64,000 bases of DNA from Liolophura sinensis (taxonomy: Eukaryota > Mollusca > Polyplacophora > Chitonida > Chitonidae). A model generated the notes under the pieces. The model was not told the DNA's origin. It made no database searches and worked only from the letters and a program-made list of their open reading frames with translations. Location of the stretch: the NCBI RefSeq assembly GCF_032854445.1, contig NC_088296.1:21315853-21379852 (forward strand), given 5' to 3'. A program made the translations under genes and the position numbers. Shown piece by piece: positions 55,425 through 64,000 of the stretch (position 1 is its first letter; the number at the start of each line of letters is the position of its first letter).

Positions 55425-56455
55425 AAACGTGTGTCTTTACTTTCAGTAATGTCCCACGTGGTGCACCGCAAACGTGTCTTTATTTTCAGTAATGTACCAC
55501 GTGGTGCCCTGCAAACGTGTGCCTTTATTTTCAGTATTGTGCCACGTGGTGCACTGCAAACCTGTGTCTTTATTTTCAGTAATGTGCCATGTGGTGCACT
55601 GCAAACGTGTGCCTTTATTTTCAGTATTGTGCCACGTGGTGCACTGCAAACCCGTGTCTTTATTTTCAGTAATGTGCCATGTGGTGCACTGCAAACGTGT
55701 GTCTTTACTTTCAGTAATGTCCCACGTGGTGCACTGCAAACGTGTCTTTATTTTCAGTAATGAACCACGCGGTGCGCTGCAAACATGTGTCTTTATTTTC
55801 AGTAATGTTCCACGTGGTGCATTGGTAGAGCGTCCGCTTCGGGACCGGTAGATCCAGGATCAATCCTTGATCGAGTCACACCAAAAACTTTAAAAGAGGA
55901 AGTTGTAACTTCCTCGCTTGGCGTTCAGCATGAAGGGGATATTACAACGACTGGTTTACCCGTATCAGTATAATGGCTCGGGCGGGGCGGCTTACTTGCC
56001 TTCGGTAAGTCTTCTCAGTGAAGCAGCACTAAATAAAAGAGCGGTGGAAATCCGTCCAGCAACAAGGAGGCACATTACACGTACATGCACCCTAATGATT
56101 CCTTCGTCGTCATATGACTACAAAATTGTTGAGTACGACGTTAAACCCCAAGCACTCACTCACTCACTCCACGTGGTGCACTGCAAACATGTGTCTTTAT
56201 TTTCAGTAATGTGCCATGTGGTGCACTGCAAACGTGTGTCTTTATTTTCAGCAATGTACCACGTGGTACACTGCAAACGTGTCTTTATTTTCAGTAATGT
56301 ACCAAGTGGTGCACTGCAAACATGTCTTTATTTTCAGTATTGTACCACGTGGCGCACCGCAAACATGCCTCTTTATTTTCAGTATTGTGTCTGTATTTTC
56401 AGGATTATGCCACGTGGTGCAGTGCAAACATGTGTCTTTATTTTCCACAGTATTT
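55425..56455. repeat. 45-bp minisatellite split by a SINE
   Basis: GTGGTGCACTGCAAACGTGT GTCTTTATTTTCAGTAATGT... recurs every 45 bp, about nine units left of the SINE B insertion (55425-55821) and about six right of it (56169-56455). Open frames here are due to the multiple-of-three unit. Confidence 0.93.
55822..56168 (+). repeat. SINE B, full length, inserted in the 45-bp array
   Basis: A tRNA-like head (TGGTGCATTGGTAGAGCGTC, with GGATCAATCC as B-box-like block), the body with GGGGCGGCTTACTTGCCTTC, then CGACGTTAAACCCCAAGCAC and a (CACT)n tail. CCACGTGGTGCA flanks it at 55810-55821 and 56169-56180. Confidence 0.9.
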
Positions 56456-57124
56456 AAATATACATGTACATGTCTACACAAGAAACATACGACTTTCTAA
56501 TGAAAGTTATTTATAAATTTACTTACTTTCTATTACTTTTTTCCTTTTATTTAGTTCTTTATTTAATTATTTATTTATGTATTTAAGTATTTCATTACTT
56601 TTTAAATTTATTTATTTATTTATTTGATGGATGTTTCGGTCACATGTATCCCACTAAATATGTATAAAGATTAATAAAGGATGTGGTATACCCCAAAGAA
56701 GGCCATTTGATTGTATTTTTAGTTGCACTTGTTTAATAATCTTCGGGTATTTATCATTGACCGAGGAATTTTATATTTATACAACAATACGAAGGTACAA
56801 GAAAGTGTATAAAACAAAATAAAAATAAAAAAAAAATATATAAATAATAATAATCTCTGACTCGAAATGTTTCAACATGTGACGTCAATCTTTTTCTCCT
56901 TCATACTATGGCAATATGAGTGTAGGCCTACGTATACGCTTCAGCAAGATTTTACTTCAGAATTATCTCTAGAAAGGAAAAATCAATAAATCACGGTTTG
57001 AGCCTTCATCGTCCTTAAATGAAGACTTCCCACTACTATTAAGCTTGCAATTAAGATTGACATTTGCCGTAGTTTTACATTAACAGAACATAGAGTTCTT
57101 GCCTTGTTTGATTTATGTAAGTGT
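56456..57124. other. No feature recognised
   Basis: AT-rich sequence with short ATTT runs near 56550-56630. No gene or named repeat. Confidence 0.45.
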
Positions 57125-57316
57125 GGATGTATTTGATTGGTGTTTTACGCCATTATCAAGAATATCACTCATACGTCGGCGCCGAGCATTACGGTGGGAG
57201 GAAGTCGGGCGAAGCCCGGGGGAAACCCACGATGCTGTCAGACCTTCCAGCATACCGCTTGGAGAGGAAGCCAGCATGAGCTGAACTTGAACTCACAGTG
57301 ACCACAATGGTGATAG
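57125..57316 (-). repeat. SINE A, left arm of inverted pair
   Basis: ATTGGTGTTTTACGCCATTA, GGTGGGAGGAAGTCGGGCGA and GAGAGGAAGCCAGCATGAGC. The tRNA head is truncated. Confidence 0.9.
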
Positions 57317-57317
57317 G

Positions 57318-57459
57318 AAAGGTCCTGCAGCAACCTGCGGATGGTCATGGGTTTCTTCCGTGCTCTGTCCGGTTTTCTCCCACCATAATGCTGGCCACCG
57401 TCGTACAAGTGAAATATTCTTGAGTACGGTGTAAAACACTAATCGAATAAATAAATATG
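57318..57459 (+). repeat. SINE A, right arm of inverted pair
   Basis: CAACCTGCGGATGGTCATGG through TGAGTACGGTGTAAAACACT and AATAAATAAAT. It lies directly next to the preceding SINE on the opposite strand. Confidence 0.9.
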
Positions 57460-57514
57460 CCTAATAATCAGATATATAGGATGATTTTCACGCAGTTGTC
57501 GAAATGAAAGGGTT

Positions 57515-57550
57515 TCCTGGCGGGTTTCCTGGCGGGTTTCCTGGCGGGAC
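57515..57550. repeat. 13-bp triplicated motif
   Basis: CTGGCGGGTTTC in three consecutive copies. Confidence 0.85.
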
Positions 57551-57559
57551 ACTTCATCC

Positions 57560-58530
57560 AACGTATCTCTCAGTTTAACCCTAAGTACCAAATATACGGA
57601 TGCATAAAAATCAATGAAATGTAATTACACTGACAACTGATGTTGCTCTAATGGATTGCAGTGAAGTGCTTCCAGCTCAACGACAAGTATCTGTTATGGA
57701 AAGATATTAGCGCGTACATGTAGATTTTCCTGTAGAAGATAATCCAGTATTAAGAAAAGACATCGTGGACGCGTGGGTCGACGAAATCTCCTGACATATT
57801 GGCTTAATTATCACTGAGTCTTCCTAGAGAATATGGCAGCCCAGTGCTTGAATCTATCACTGTGTATATCACCGAATACCATTATCTGGATATTAAAACT
57901 GATTGTCATCATCGGTATATTGATATGTTCGGACAGGACGATCTATAGTGTAACATCTATAGTGTGACCCTGTTCAGATGCTAATAATGGCGTAGGTGAC
58001 AATGTAAGGCCCAGATGTCCTTTCTGCACCAAATTGCAGCTTCAGGCAAAGTGCACCGTGTATCACCATCATGTCCTCTTCTCAACAGGTTTTTGTTCTT
58101 AAAACTCCCTTACCCCCCTCCCCCCCCCCCCTCCCATCAGCACCCACCCAATGAACCATCTCATGTTCCAGGGCATCTCCAATTGAGTCTGTAAATATAG
58201 CCTATGTATGCCACAAGCTACTAAATTCCTAATAAAATAGACTTACGTCTGGGTCTATATATCCTGTATTTAAACTGCGTTTTTAACAATTTTGCATTTA
58301 CTTCCATTCTTGTGTGTTTGATTATGTTTGCCTCCTTTTCCCAAAATTTATGCTTGTTCGTGGTTTACATGCGCGTGTTTAATTTACGTTTCTTACAGTT
58401 TTGTTGTTGTGTAAAAGTATTACGTGTACGTTTGTCAACTAGAACTGCAATTTGTCGATGAAGGGAAGCTGAATTGTCTCCCATCGGCGTTTACTTGCTT
58501 ATTCTGTAATATATCCCTTCTCTCCCTCAC
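57560..58530. other. No gene seen
   Basis: AT-rich, with a C-rich tract at about 58110-58133. Confidence 0.45.
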
Positions 58531-58539
58531 AATCATGCA

Positions 58540-58735
58540 GTGTCTATTCTTGTCGTTACAGACAAAATGGTGTCTTTTCTTGCGCTTACAGAAATAGTGG
58601 CTTCTCTTCTCGCCGTTACAGACAAAATCTTTACTTGCGCTTACAGAAATAGTGGCTTTCTTCTCGCCGTTACAGACAAAATCGTGTCTTTTCTTGCGCT
58701 TACAGAAATACTGGCTTCTCTTCTCCCTGTTAAAG
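58540..58735. repeat. 60-bp minisatellite, about 3 units
   Basis: CGTTACAGACAAAAT...TGTCTTTTCTTGCGCTTACA GAAATAGTGGCTTCTCTTCT repeats, with one shortened unit. Confidence 0.85.
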
Positions 58736-58739
58736 ATAT

Positions 58740-59170
58740 ACCTTTTTATATTTTCGCAGTGACGTGACAATCTTGTCACTTAAATTATCAGCATACTGGA
58801 TCTTAATCTGTGCATCGAAATAGACTACTGTATACCAACCGTCAACCAAATGAATGTTCCAGGTCAATAATCGCGATGCCAATTCCCAAAATGACGTTTA
58901 ACACAAACCACCAAAAAGCTAAGAAAGTATGTAAAGTACGAAATCAGAGTCCTACAAAGAGAAGCAGTTAACACTTTTCAAAGATGTTAAAAAGTGCAAG
59001 GTGGCTTAAACGCAAATGAGTGGAATCAGTATTCAAATCGTATACGATGCTAGTTGAAAATCGTAAATTAAAGTAAATAAATAGCCAAATACTGTTCGAG
59101 ATAAATTGTGACTGCACTATGTTTATTACATCGCGTATCGAATTTATGTCATAAATGCAATTGTGACTTT
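58740..59170. other. No feature recognised
   Basis: AT-rich spacer; nothing that I can name. Confidence 0.45.
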
Positions 59171-59176
59171 GATTTT

Positions 59177-59345
59177 ATTCTTTGATCGGTGTTTTACGCC
59201 GTACTCAAGAATATTTCACTTATATGACGACGACCATCAGTATAGTGGAGGGAAACCGGGAAGAGCCCGAGGGAAATCCAAGTTCATCCGCAGACCTGCC
59301 CACATACGACAGGGCGACTGGCCTTGAACTTACAACAATGATGAC
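59177..59345 (-). repeat. SINE A, partial
   Basis: TTTTACGCCGTACTCAAGAA and AAACCGGGAAGAGCCCGAGG. The tRNA head is lost. Confidence 0.85.
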
Positions 59346-59447
59346 AGAATTCTGTGTCCTTGTACAATGCTAGCAGGTTAACCAAGAGGTCTTTGACCCT
59401 GAGAGGATCAAAAATATAGCGTGAATACCCTATTTACTTACGTCCAG

Positions 59448-59645
59448 TTTTACCCTTGATGGCTGTGTACAGTTTTACACGTGATGGCTGTGTTCAGTTT
59501 TACACGTGGTGGCTCTGTACAGCTTTACACGTGATGACTGTACAGTTTTACACGTGATGGCTCTGTACAGTTTTACACGTGATGACTGTACAGTTTTACA
59601 CGTGATGGCTCTGTACAGTTTTACATGTGATGGTTCTGTACAGTT
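59448..59645. repeat. 23-25-bp minisatellite grown from the copy 5 gene end
   Basis: About eight units of the - strand sequence CTGTACAGAGCCATCACGTG TAAAA. This is the text that encodes LYRxITCK at the end of every anchor exon. The array begins inside the copy 5 coding exon and runs into its 3' flank. Confidence 0.88.
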
Positions 59646-59897
59646 TAAGGAAATCCTTTAAGAACAACCCTCCAACTGTTACACCCAGTAAGACAAGCCC
59701 AAGACAACCAATCCTCTGAGCCGAAGGCCGCGGATCATGCGCACTCTCATATCGCCTTCTATAGGACGAAATGTCGGACTTGTTGAGAGTAAGAGAGGAA
59801 ATAAGTTTCTCCGTGAACGCTTTCTTTTCAGCTTCATTCCATTTCACAAAGTGTGCACAGTGACAAGAACACAACTTCTTTTTGGTTGTATCATAGC
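59596..59897 (-). CDS. Copy 5 exon: anchor with altered C-terminus
   Basis: 302 nt. It encodes GYDTTKKKLCSCHCAHFV, NKSDISSYRRRYESAHDP, CLGLVLLGVTVGGLFL and LYRTITCKTVQSHHV, then TAA. Confidence 0.85.
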
Positions 59898-62800
59898 CTG
59901 TAAGAATATCACCAAAAAAATAAATGTCATTTGGTTGGCAAGCCGGAATAAATTTACAAAGAACAAAAATTCGTTTCCCATTATTTCTAATGTCTGCATT
60001 CAATAAGGTAAATACTGAAAGTAACGTATTGCATTGTGTGTGGTCACCAGTGGTCAAGATTAGTATAAGTATTGTAATAAAATATGTTCTTAGAGTAAGA
60101 AAAAAAAATAGCGCATATTTTAGTCTGACAATATGGTGTAATTTCATTGGTTATTTAATCCGCGTTCTCCCTGTGAAAACAAAATAATTTCAATGCTTCA
60201 CAAGTTGTGCAGCCATACATATTACTCCTATTGTGATTTGTATATGTATATCTAAAATGAAGCATGGTTGTCTTCTGGTTTTACTGCCTCTCTCCTTGAA
60301 TATTTTTTTAAGAATGCCTTCTATGACAAGCGATTTATATTGCATATACAGTAAAACCAGAGTTGCGATTACAGTGTGATAATAGTTGGAAAATGCTCAT
60401 TTCTAACCGTTTGGAATTATTGAAAATGCTGTGTTCTCGACAAATGTAAAATATCCATGTATAAGTGGTAAGCAATAAACGGATTACCTGCTGTATTTAA
60501 TTTATGCGTCGTAGACATACTAGCAGTAGATTCATGGTCCTCTTTATGGGTTACCCCGGTTGTTCTGAGCGTGACAGTCTTGTCCCAGGGTCCATTCAGG
60601 GGCATCGGTGTCTTCGTAGGGATAGTGCTACGTTCGCCAGCGCCCGTCCATTGTGTTGTCCATTTTACAACCTCTGAAGAATGATGGCTTGTCTTTCTTG
60701 TATCAGAAGCCGTATTCCCGTCGTAAGACGCCGTTGGCTCCTCGTATGGCGCCGTTGTCCTCTCGTATGATGACGTAGTCCCGTCGTATAGCGCCGTGGT
60801 CCTCCCATATGATGACGTTGTCCTGTCGTATAATGCCGTGGTCCTCTCATACGTAGTGTTCCTGCTAGAGTTTACTGACTTGGGAGAAATCTGGGAGGCT
60901 GCTGTCGTTGTTTGGGTCTGCGTTGTTGTCACATGAACTGTGTCTGCCGACGATGACCGGTAAGTGCTAGACAATGTAGTGAATCTGGTTGTTGTTGTCG
61001 TTGTTGTTACTGATGCTTCCATTGATGACCAGCCAGACATTGTTGTTGTTGTTGATGTTTGTTCATCGTAAACTTCAGTAGAGAGGCCATGGGTTGTTTC
61101 ACTGGCTGGTTCAGAACACCCAGCCCATGCCTCGTTGTCTCGTATCGAATCACTGTAGGTAACCGTCAGGACCGTATGGTTGAGCTGAGCTGGAAGAAGA
61201 AGTCGATAAATAGTCTTCTCGTACCGTATCACTATACAATGAAGGTAACCGTCAGGCTATTATGATTGAGGTAACATGAAGGACAAACCCACTGACTGAT
61301 CTGATCGACTGATTCGTTGGCTGAATGACTGAATCATATGATTTCCTGATTGGTGGGTTGAATTACTGATTGGTTGTGTGATTGAATGATTACTTCATTG
61401 GTCCATTCACTGGTTGATTGTTTGATTGAGCTTATGATAATTGACTGATTTTTTCATTTAGCGGCTGATACATGTAGGTGGATATTTGATTAACTGAAGT
61501 AGTGTACGGTATTCAGATTGATTGATTAACAGATTACTGTATTATTTTACTCAGTAATTAAGGTATTCAGATCACAGTTTTGGATAAAGAATGAATCGGT
61601 CGTTTAACTAGAGCATGTCATTTTGAAGAAGGAAAAATGAAAGAAAAATCTTCTGTCACTGCATGGAAAAACATAAACACAGGTGGGTATGAAATCTTCG
61701 AGATGCAATACCCAAAAAATCCACACCTTGACGATAGACAGGGACAAACTTTTTACAACCTTTGGCTGATGTTCAGTTCTTGGGAATATATAGACAAATT
61801 TATATGTGGCAAAATGAGATTTTGTAACATTAACAAACAAAAAATAGATATTCTAACAGTAAACACAACAAAGGTGATATTTTAACAATATTTATCCACA
61901 AAGAAAACCAAGATATTCCAACATTTAAAATATGCTTCCTAGAAAATAGTCTCTTCTCCTGGTTTTACCCTGAAGCATTTTTTTTTTCGAATCATCAAGG
62001 GAAAGTTGTTTAGAAACAAACGATGATTCAATATTTATCAGTGTATCTCACCTTTAAAGCACATTTTCACGTAAACAACCATTGGAAAACTTGGAGCCTT
62101 GTCGTTCAAGTTGGCTGCAATTTCGGCCATTGAATGGGCCCTGAATAAAGCACAAACCCCGACAAAGCCGTTCAGGATATAGTTGACTGCCCAACACTCG
62201 GACTGACCAGTATCGACAAGACAAGCCTGCTGACATTCCTCCACATTCGGGATGTTGTATTTGTACTCTGGTGTTATACCCTGAACTTCAGAGTCAGGGT
62301 GCTCTACAAAGGTGCACTGGCCTGCAAATAACGACATTAGTATTTACGTGTATGTATATATGGCCGTGATTTAACGTCGCATTTAACAATTTTTCAGTCC
62401 TATGACCACGATAATTCATTCGGTGTGTGTACAGATATTGTTTCTTCTTGGGGCAATGGGAGTCCATGCCGCCAATGTGCAGCCGCTGCTGCAGTATCAT
62501 GGAGAACACACAAGATATGACATTCAACCCAGTCACATTATACTGACACGAGGTCAGACAGTCGTGTTTCCTTGTTTTAACCTCTCGGTGCTGAGCACCA
62601 AGCAAGGCAATGAAAAATACTCGTTTTAGTCTTTGCTGACACCTGATGCAGGAACCGTGCCCAATTGATTCACCAGCCATAAACCATTACTTTTTCAGTC
62701 AAAGCAAAAACAAGAAGAAAATCCATCATCACATATACAATGGAAAACTGTATCCCAAAATATGTCGACAAATTTTTCTAGATTTTTTGATAATGCCACT

Positions 62801-64000
62801 TTTGGAGTAATAGTTGTTTAAATTATATCATTATTTTATAGCCCATAATCTCTGTAAAATGTCAGATTAACTCCTTGATAGGTTCAGTCTTCAACAACTA
62901 TAAATGACAAAGTTACAAAAAAAAATTACCATTAGGGGTGTCCGTTGCTGGTATTTAGTGTGCTAAATACGGCGCAATGATCCAGGATCCTCCAAACAAT
63001 GCAGTTGCTGACAGTTCAAGTCAACCTCATGCTGGTTTAAGTGGGAAGGTTTTCACCAACTTGCGGACGGTCGTGATTTTCCCCCGGTCTCTGCTGGGTT
63101 TCCTCACACCATAATTCTGGCAGTCATTGTATAAGTGAAATACTCTTAAGTACACGCCATGGTACTACATTTCAAATAGAGACGTGGACTGCATATATGA
63201 GAGCGAACACGTTATGTTACTACATTTTAGAACATAACACTTCTTAAATAGTTGCAAGTGTTAGTGTGACGGCTTTTGAACAGAACTCACCAGCTGTCTT
63301 TTCACAGATGACGAAACCGGCACTTGGCGCACAGTAGCGCCGGAGCCAGTAGCCGTTCTCAAGCAGTGGATTTCCACCTACACAGTTCTTTTCGTTTACA
63401 AGAATTGACCGTCTCCACGGGGTATAGTCTCCCAATAGCTCGCAGCTCTTGTGCCACATGTACTCCCCGTCTTGTCGGTGAAGACCAATCCAAAAAGTCC
63501 CTCTACTTCAAAGACAAAATATATCCCTAGAGTTAAATATTGTTTCCTATAGGGTTTGTATGCCCTATATAGAGCATTTTATGACCTACTTACAGCATTT
63601 GTAAGACCTACTTACAGCATTTGTATGACCTACTTATAGCATTTGTATGAGTTACTTTGGCAGCCATACTGGAGTATTGTGGCTATAACATCCCAAGTTA
63701 ACAGGACTCCAATATGGTTGACTGGCTATTGCTCTCGCAGGGTGCTATAGTCTATTTCTTTTAGACAGCCGCCTATATATTTAGCTGTCTGTGAAATCAT
63801 TCATATTACCTAGCTGTACAATTATTGTATTTAGTCAGTGACAGGTAACAACACAAGCGCGACACATGGATATATTGGAAGTCCATATTCTTGCAGAGTT
63901 AATGAAATTAGAACACTTTTTCTTATCCACAATGTAAAACTGTATAAGCTCTGTTACGACGCCAAGAACTCTTTGCCTCGGGTAACGTCATAATTATTTA
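59596..64000 (-). CDS. Receptor copy 5: CTLD-PAN-stalk-TM protein, partial (runs off the window)
   Basis: Exons seen on the - strand: 63291-63505 (CTLD b), 62052-62321 (PAN/apple-like), 60488-61189 (stalk, 702 nt), 59596-59897 (anchor). CTLD exon a, the signal peptide and the first exon should lie beyond 64000. No stop interrupts the visible exons. The CTLD half has a canonical FWIGLH. The stalk carries about seven 7-residue units (YDRTTSS type). The anchor exon keeps CSCHC, YESAHDPRPSAQ and the TM helix, but the tail after LYRTITCKT reads VQSHHV instead of A(R/Q)KY, because a 25-bp repeat has shifted frame at the gene end; the highly conserved W before LGLVLL is C. It is probably a functional or recently altered gene. 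Confidence 0.8.
60352..60412 (+). repeat. Dispersed repeat D fragment
   Basis: AAAACCAGAGTTGCGATTAC, AGTGTGATAATAGTTGG, CTAACCG. Confidence 0.6.
60488..61189 (-). CDS. Copy 5 exon: mucin-like stalk
   Basis: 702 nt, phase 1-1. It opens LNHTVLTVTYSDSIRDNEAW then AGC. A Thr run (VTTTTTTTRFTT) and seven tandem 7-residue repeats encoded by 21-bp units follow. Donor before GTAATC. Confidence 0.88.
61190..62040. other. Intron of copy 5; nothing further recognised
   Basis: Contains short GATTGATTGA-like runs near 61290-61540. No other feature. Confidence 0.45.
62052..62321 (-). CDS. Copy 5 exon: PAN/apple-like domain
   Basis: 270 nt between TTTGCAG and GTGAGA. It encodes GQCTFVEHPDSEVQGITPEY, EECQQACLVDTGQSECWAVN, VCALFRAHSMAEI and YVKMCFK. 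Confidence 0.9.
62362..62635 (-). repeat. SINE C, longest body copy
   Basis: TTTAACGTCGCATTTAACAA, GTCCATGCCGCCAATGTGCA, CAGTCACATTATACTGACAC and GTGCTGAGCACCAAGCAAGG, in the same order as the other three copies. Confidence 0.7.
62940..63165 (+). repeat. SINE A, diverged
   Basis: GGCGCAATGATCCAGGATCC, GACAGTTCAAGTCAACCTCA, CACACCATAATTCTGGCAG and TATAAGTGAAATACTCTTAA. Confidence 0.8.
63291..63505 (-). CDS. Copy 5 exon: CTLD b
   Basis: 215 nt after TTTGAAG and before GTGAGT. It encodes GTFWIGLHRQDGEYMWHKSC, GDYTPWRRS, KNCVGGNPLLENGYW, RRYCAPSAGFVICEKTA. Confidence 0.9.
63506..64000. other. Presumed intron of copy 5 to the window edge
   Basis: A 24-bp motif (ACCTACTTACAGCATTTGTA) is repeated about three times at 63573-63650. 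Nothing else is recognised. Confidence 0.5.

Noticed and set aside
55431-56500. Frames with 15-residue repeats (HVVHCKRVSLFSV type)
   Set aside because: By-product of the 45-bp array; one frame even crosses a SINE insertion.
58435-58779. A basic 114-codon frame on the - strand
   Set aside because: Covers a 60-bp minisatellite; no domain and no splice context.

Overview
This window looks like nuclear DNA from an invertebrate animal, most likely a mollusc or another lophotrochozoan. It is AT-rich, its genes are split into small exons with GT/AG introns, and it is full of tRNA-derived SINEs, decayed LINE sequence and minisatellites. The species assignment is inference from repeat and protein style. 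No bacterial-type operon, CRISPR array, rRNA gene or intact tRNA gene was seen.

The core of the window is a tandem cluster of five copies of one multi-exon gene family. The deduced protein order is: signal peptide; C-type-lectin-like domain (CTLD) split over two exons; six-cysteine PAN/apple-like domain; Thr/Ser-rich mucin-like stalk opening with a conserved D/N-H-T ... W-A-G-C block; and a last exon with a CxCxC knuckle, an RRRYESAHDPRPSA juxtamembrane block, one transmembrane helix and a short tail. Copy 1 (about 4.3-12.95 kb, + strand) is a pseudogene with several independent lesions. Copies 2 (about 18.1-25.5 kb), 3 (32.8-42.9 kb) and 4 (46.2-53.0 kb) lie on the - strand and can be assembled into open reading frames of about 436, 578 and 531 residues. 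Copy 5 (59.6 kb to beyond the window end, - strand) is cut by the window edge and has an altered C-terminus. Copies 1 and 2 converge tail to tail; copies 2-5 run head to tail. SP, PAN and stalk exons are symmetric phase 1-1 cassettes. Exon order, exon lengths and splice phases agree across copies, which is the main evidence for the gene models.

Around and inside the genes lie at least three tRNA-derived SINE families (A: about 25 copies, several with target-site duplications; B: two copies; C: four copies). There is also an old dispersed repeat (D), a 5'-truncated RNase-H-bearing non-LTR retrotransposon (28.1-32.25 kb) with a 155-bp tandem array at its 5' end, and many minisatellites (13-60 bp units), some of which stay open in several frames only because the unit length is a multiple of three.

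The best candidate for an undescribed system is the CTLD-PAN-mucin-TM family: a lineage-expanded set of cell-surface proteins with a variable stalk and an almost invariant membrane anchor, plausibly for recognition or adhesion. Function is inference; nothing here shows the ligand.
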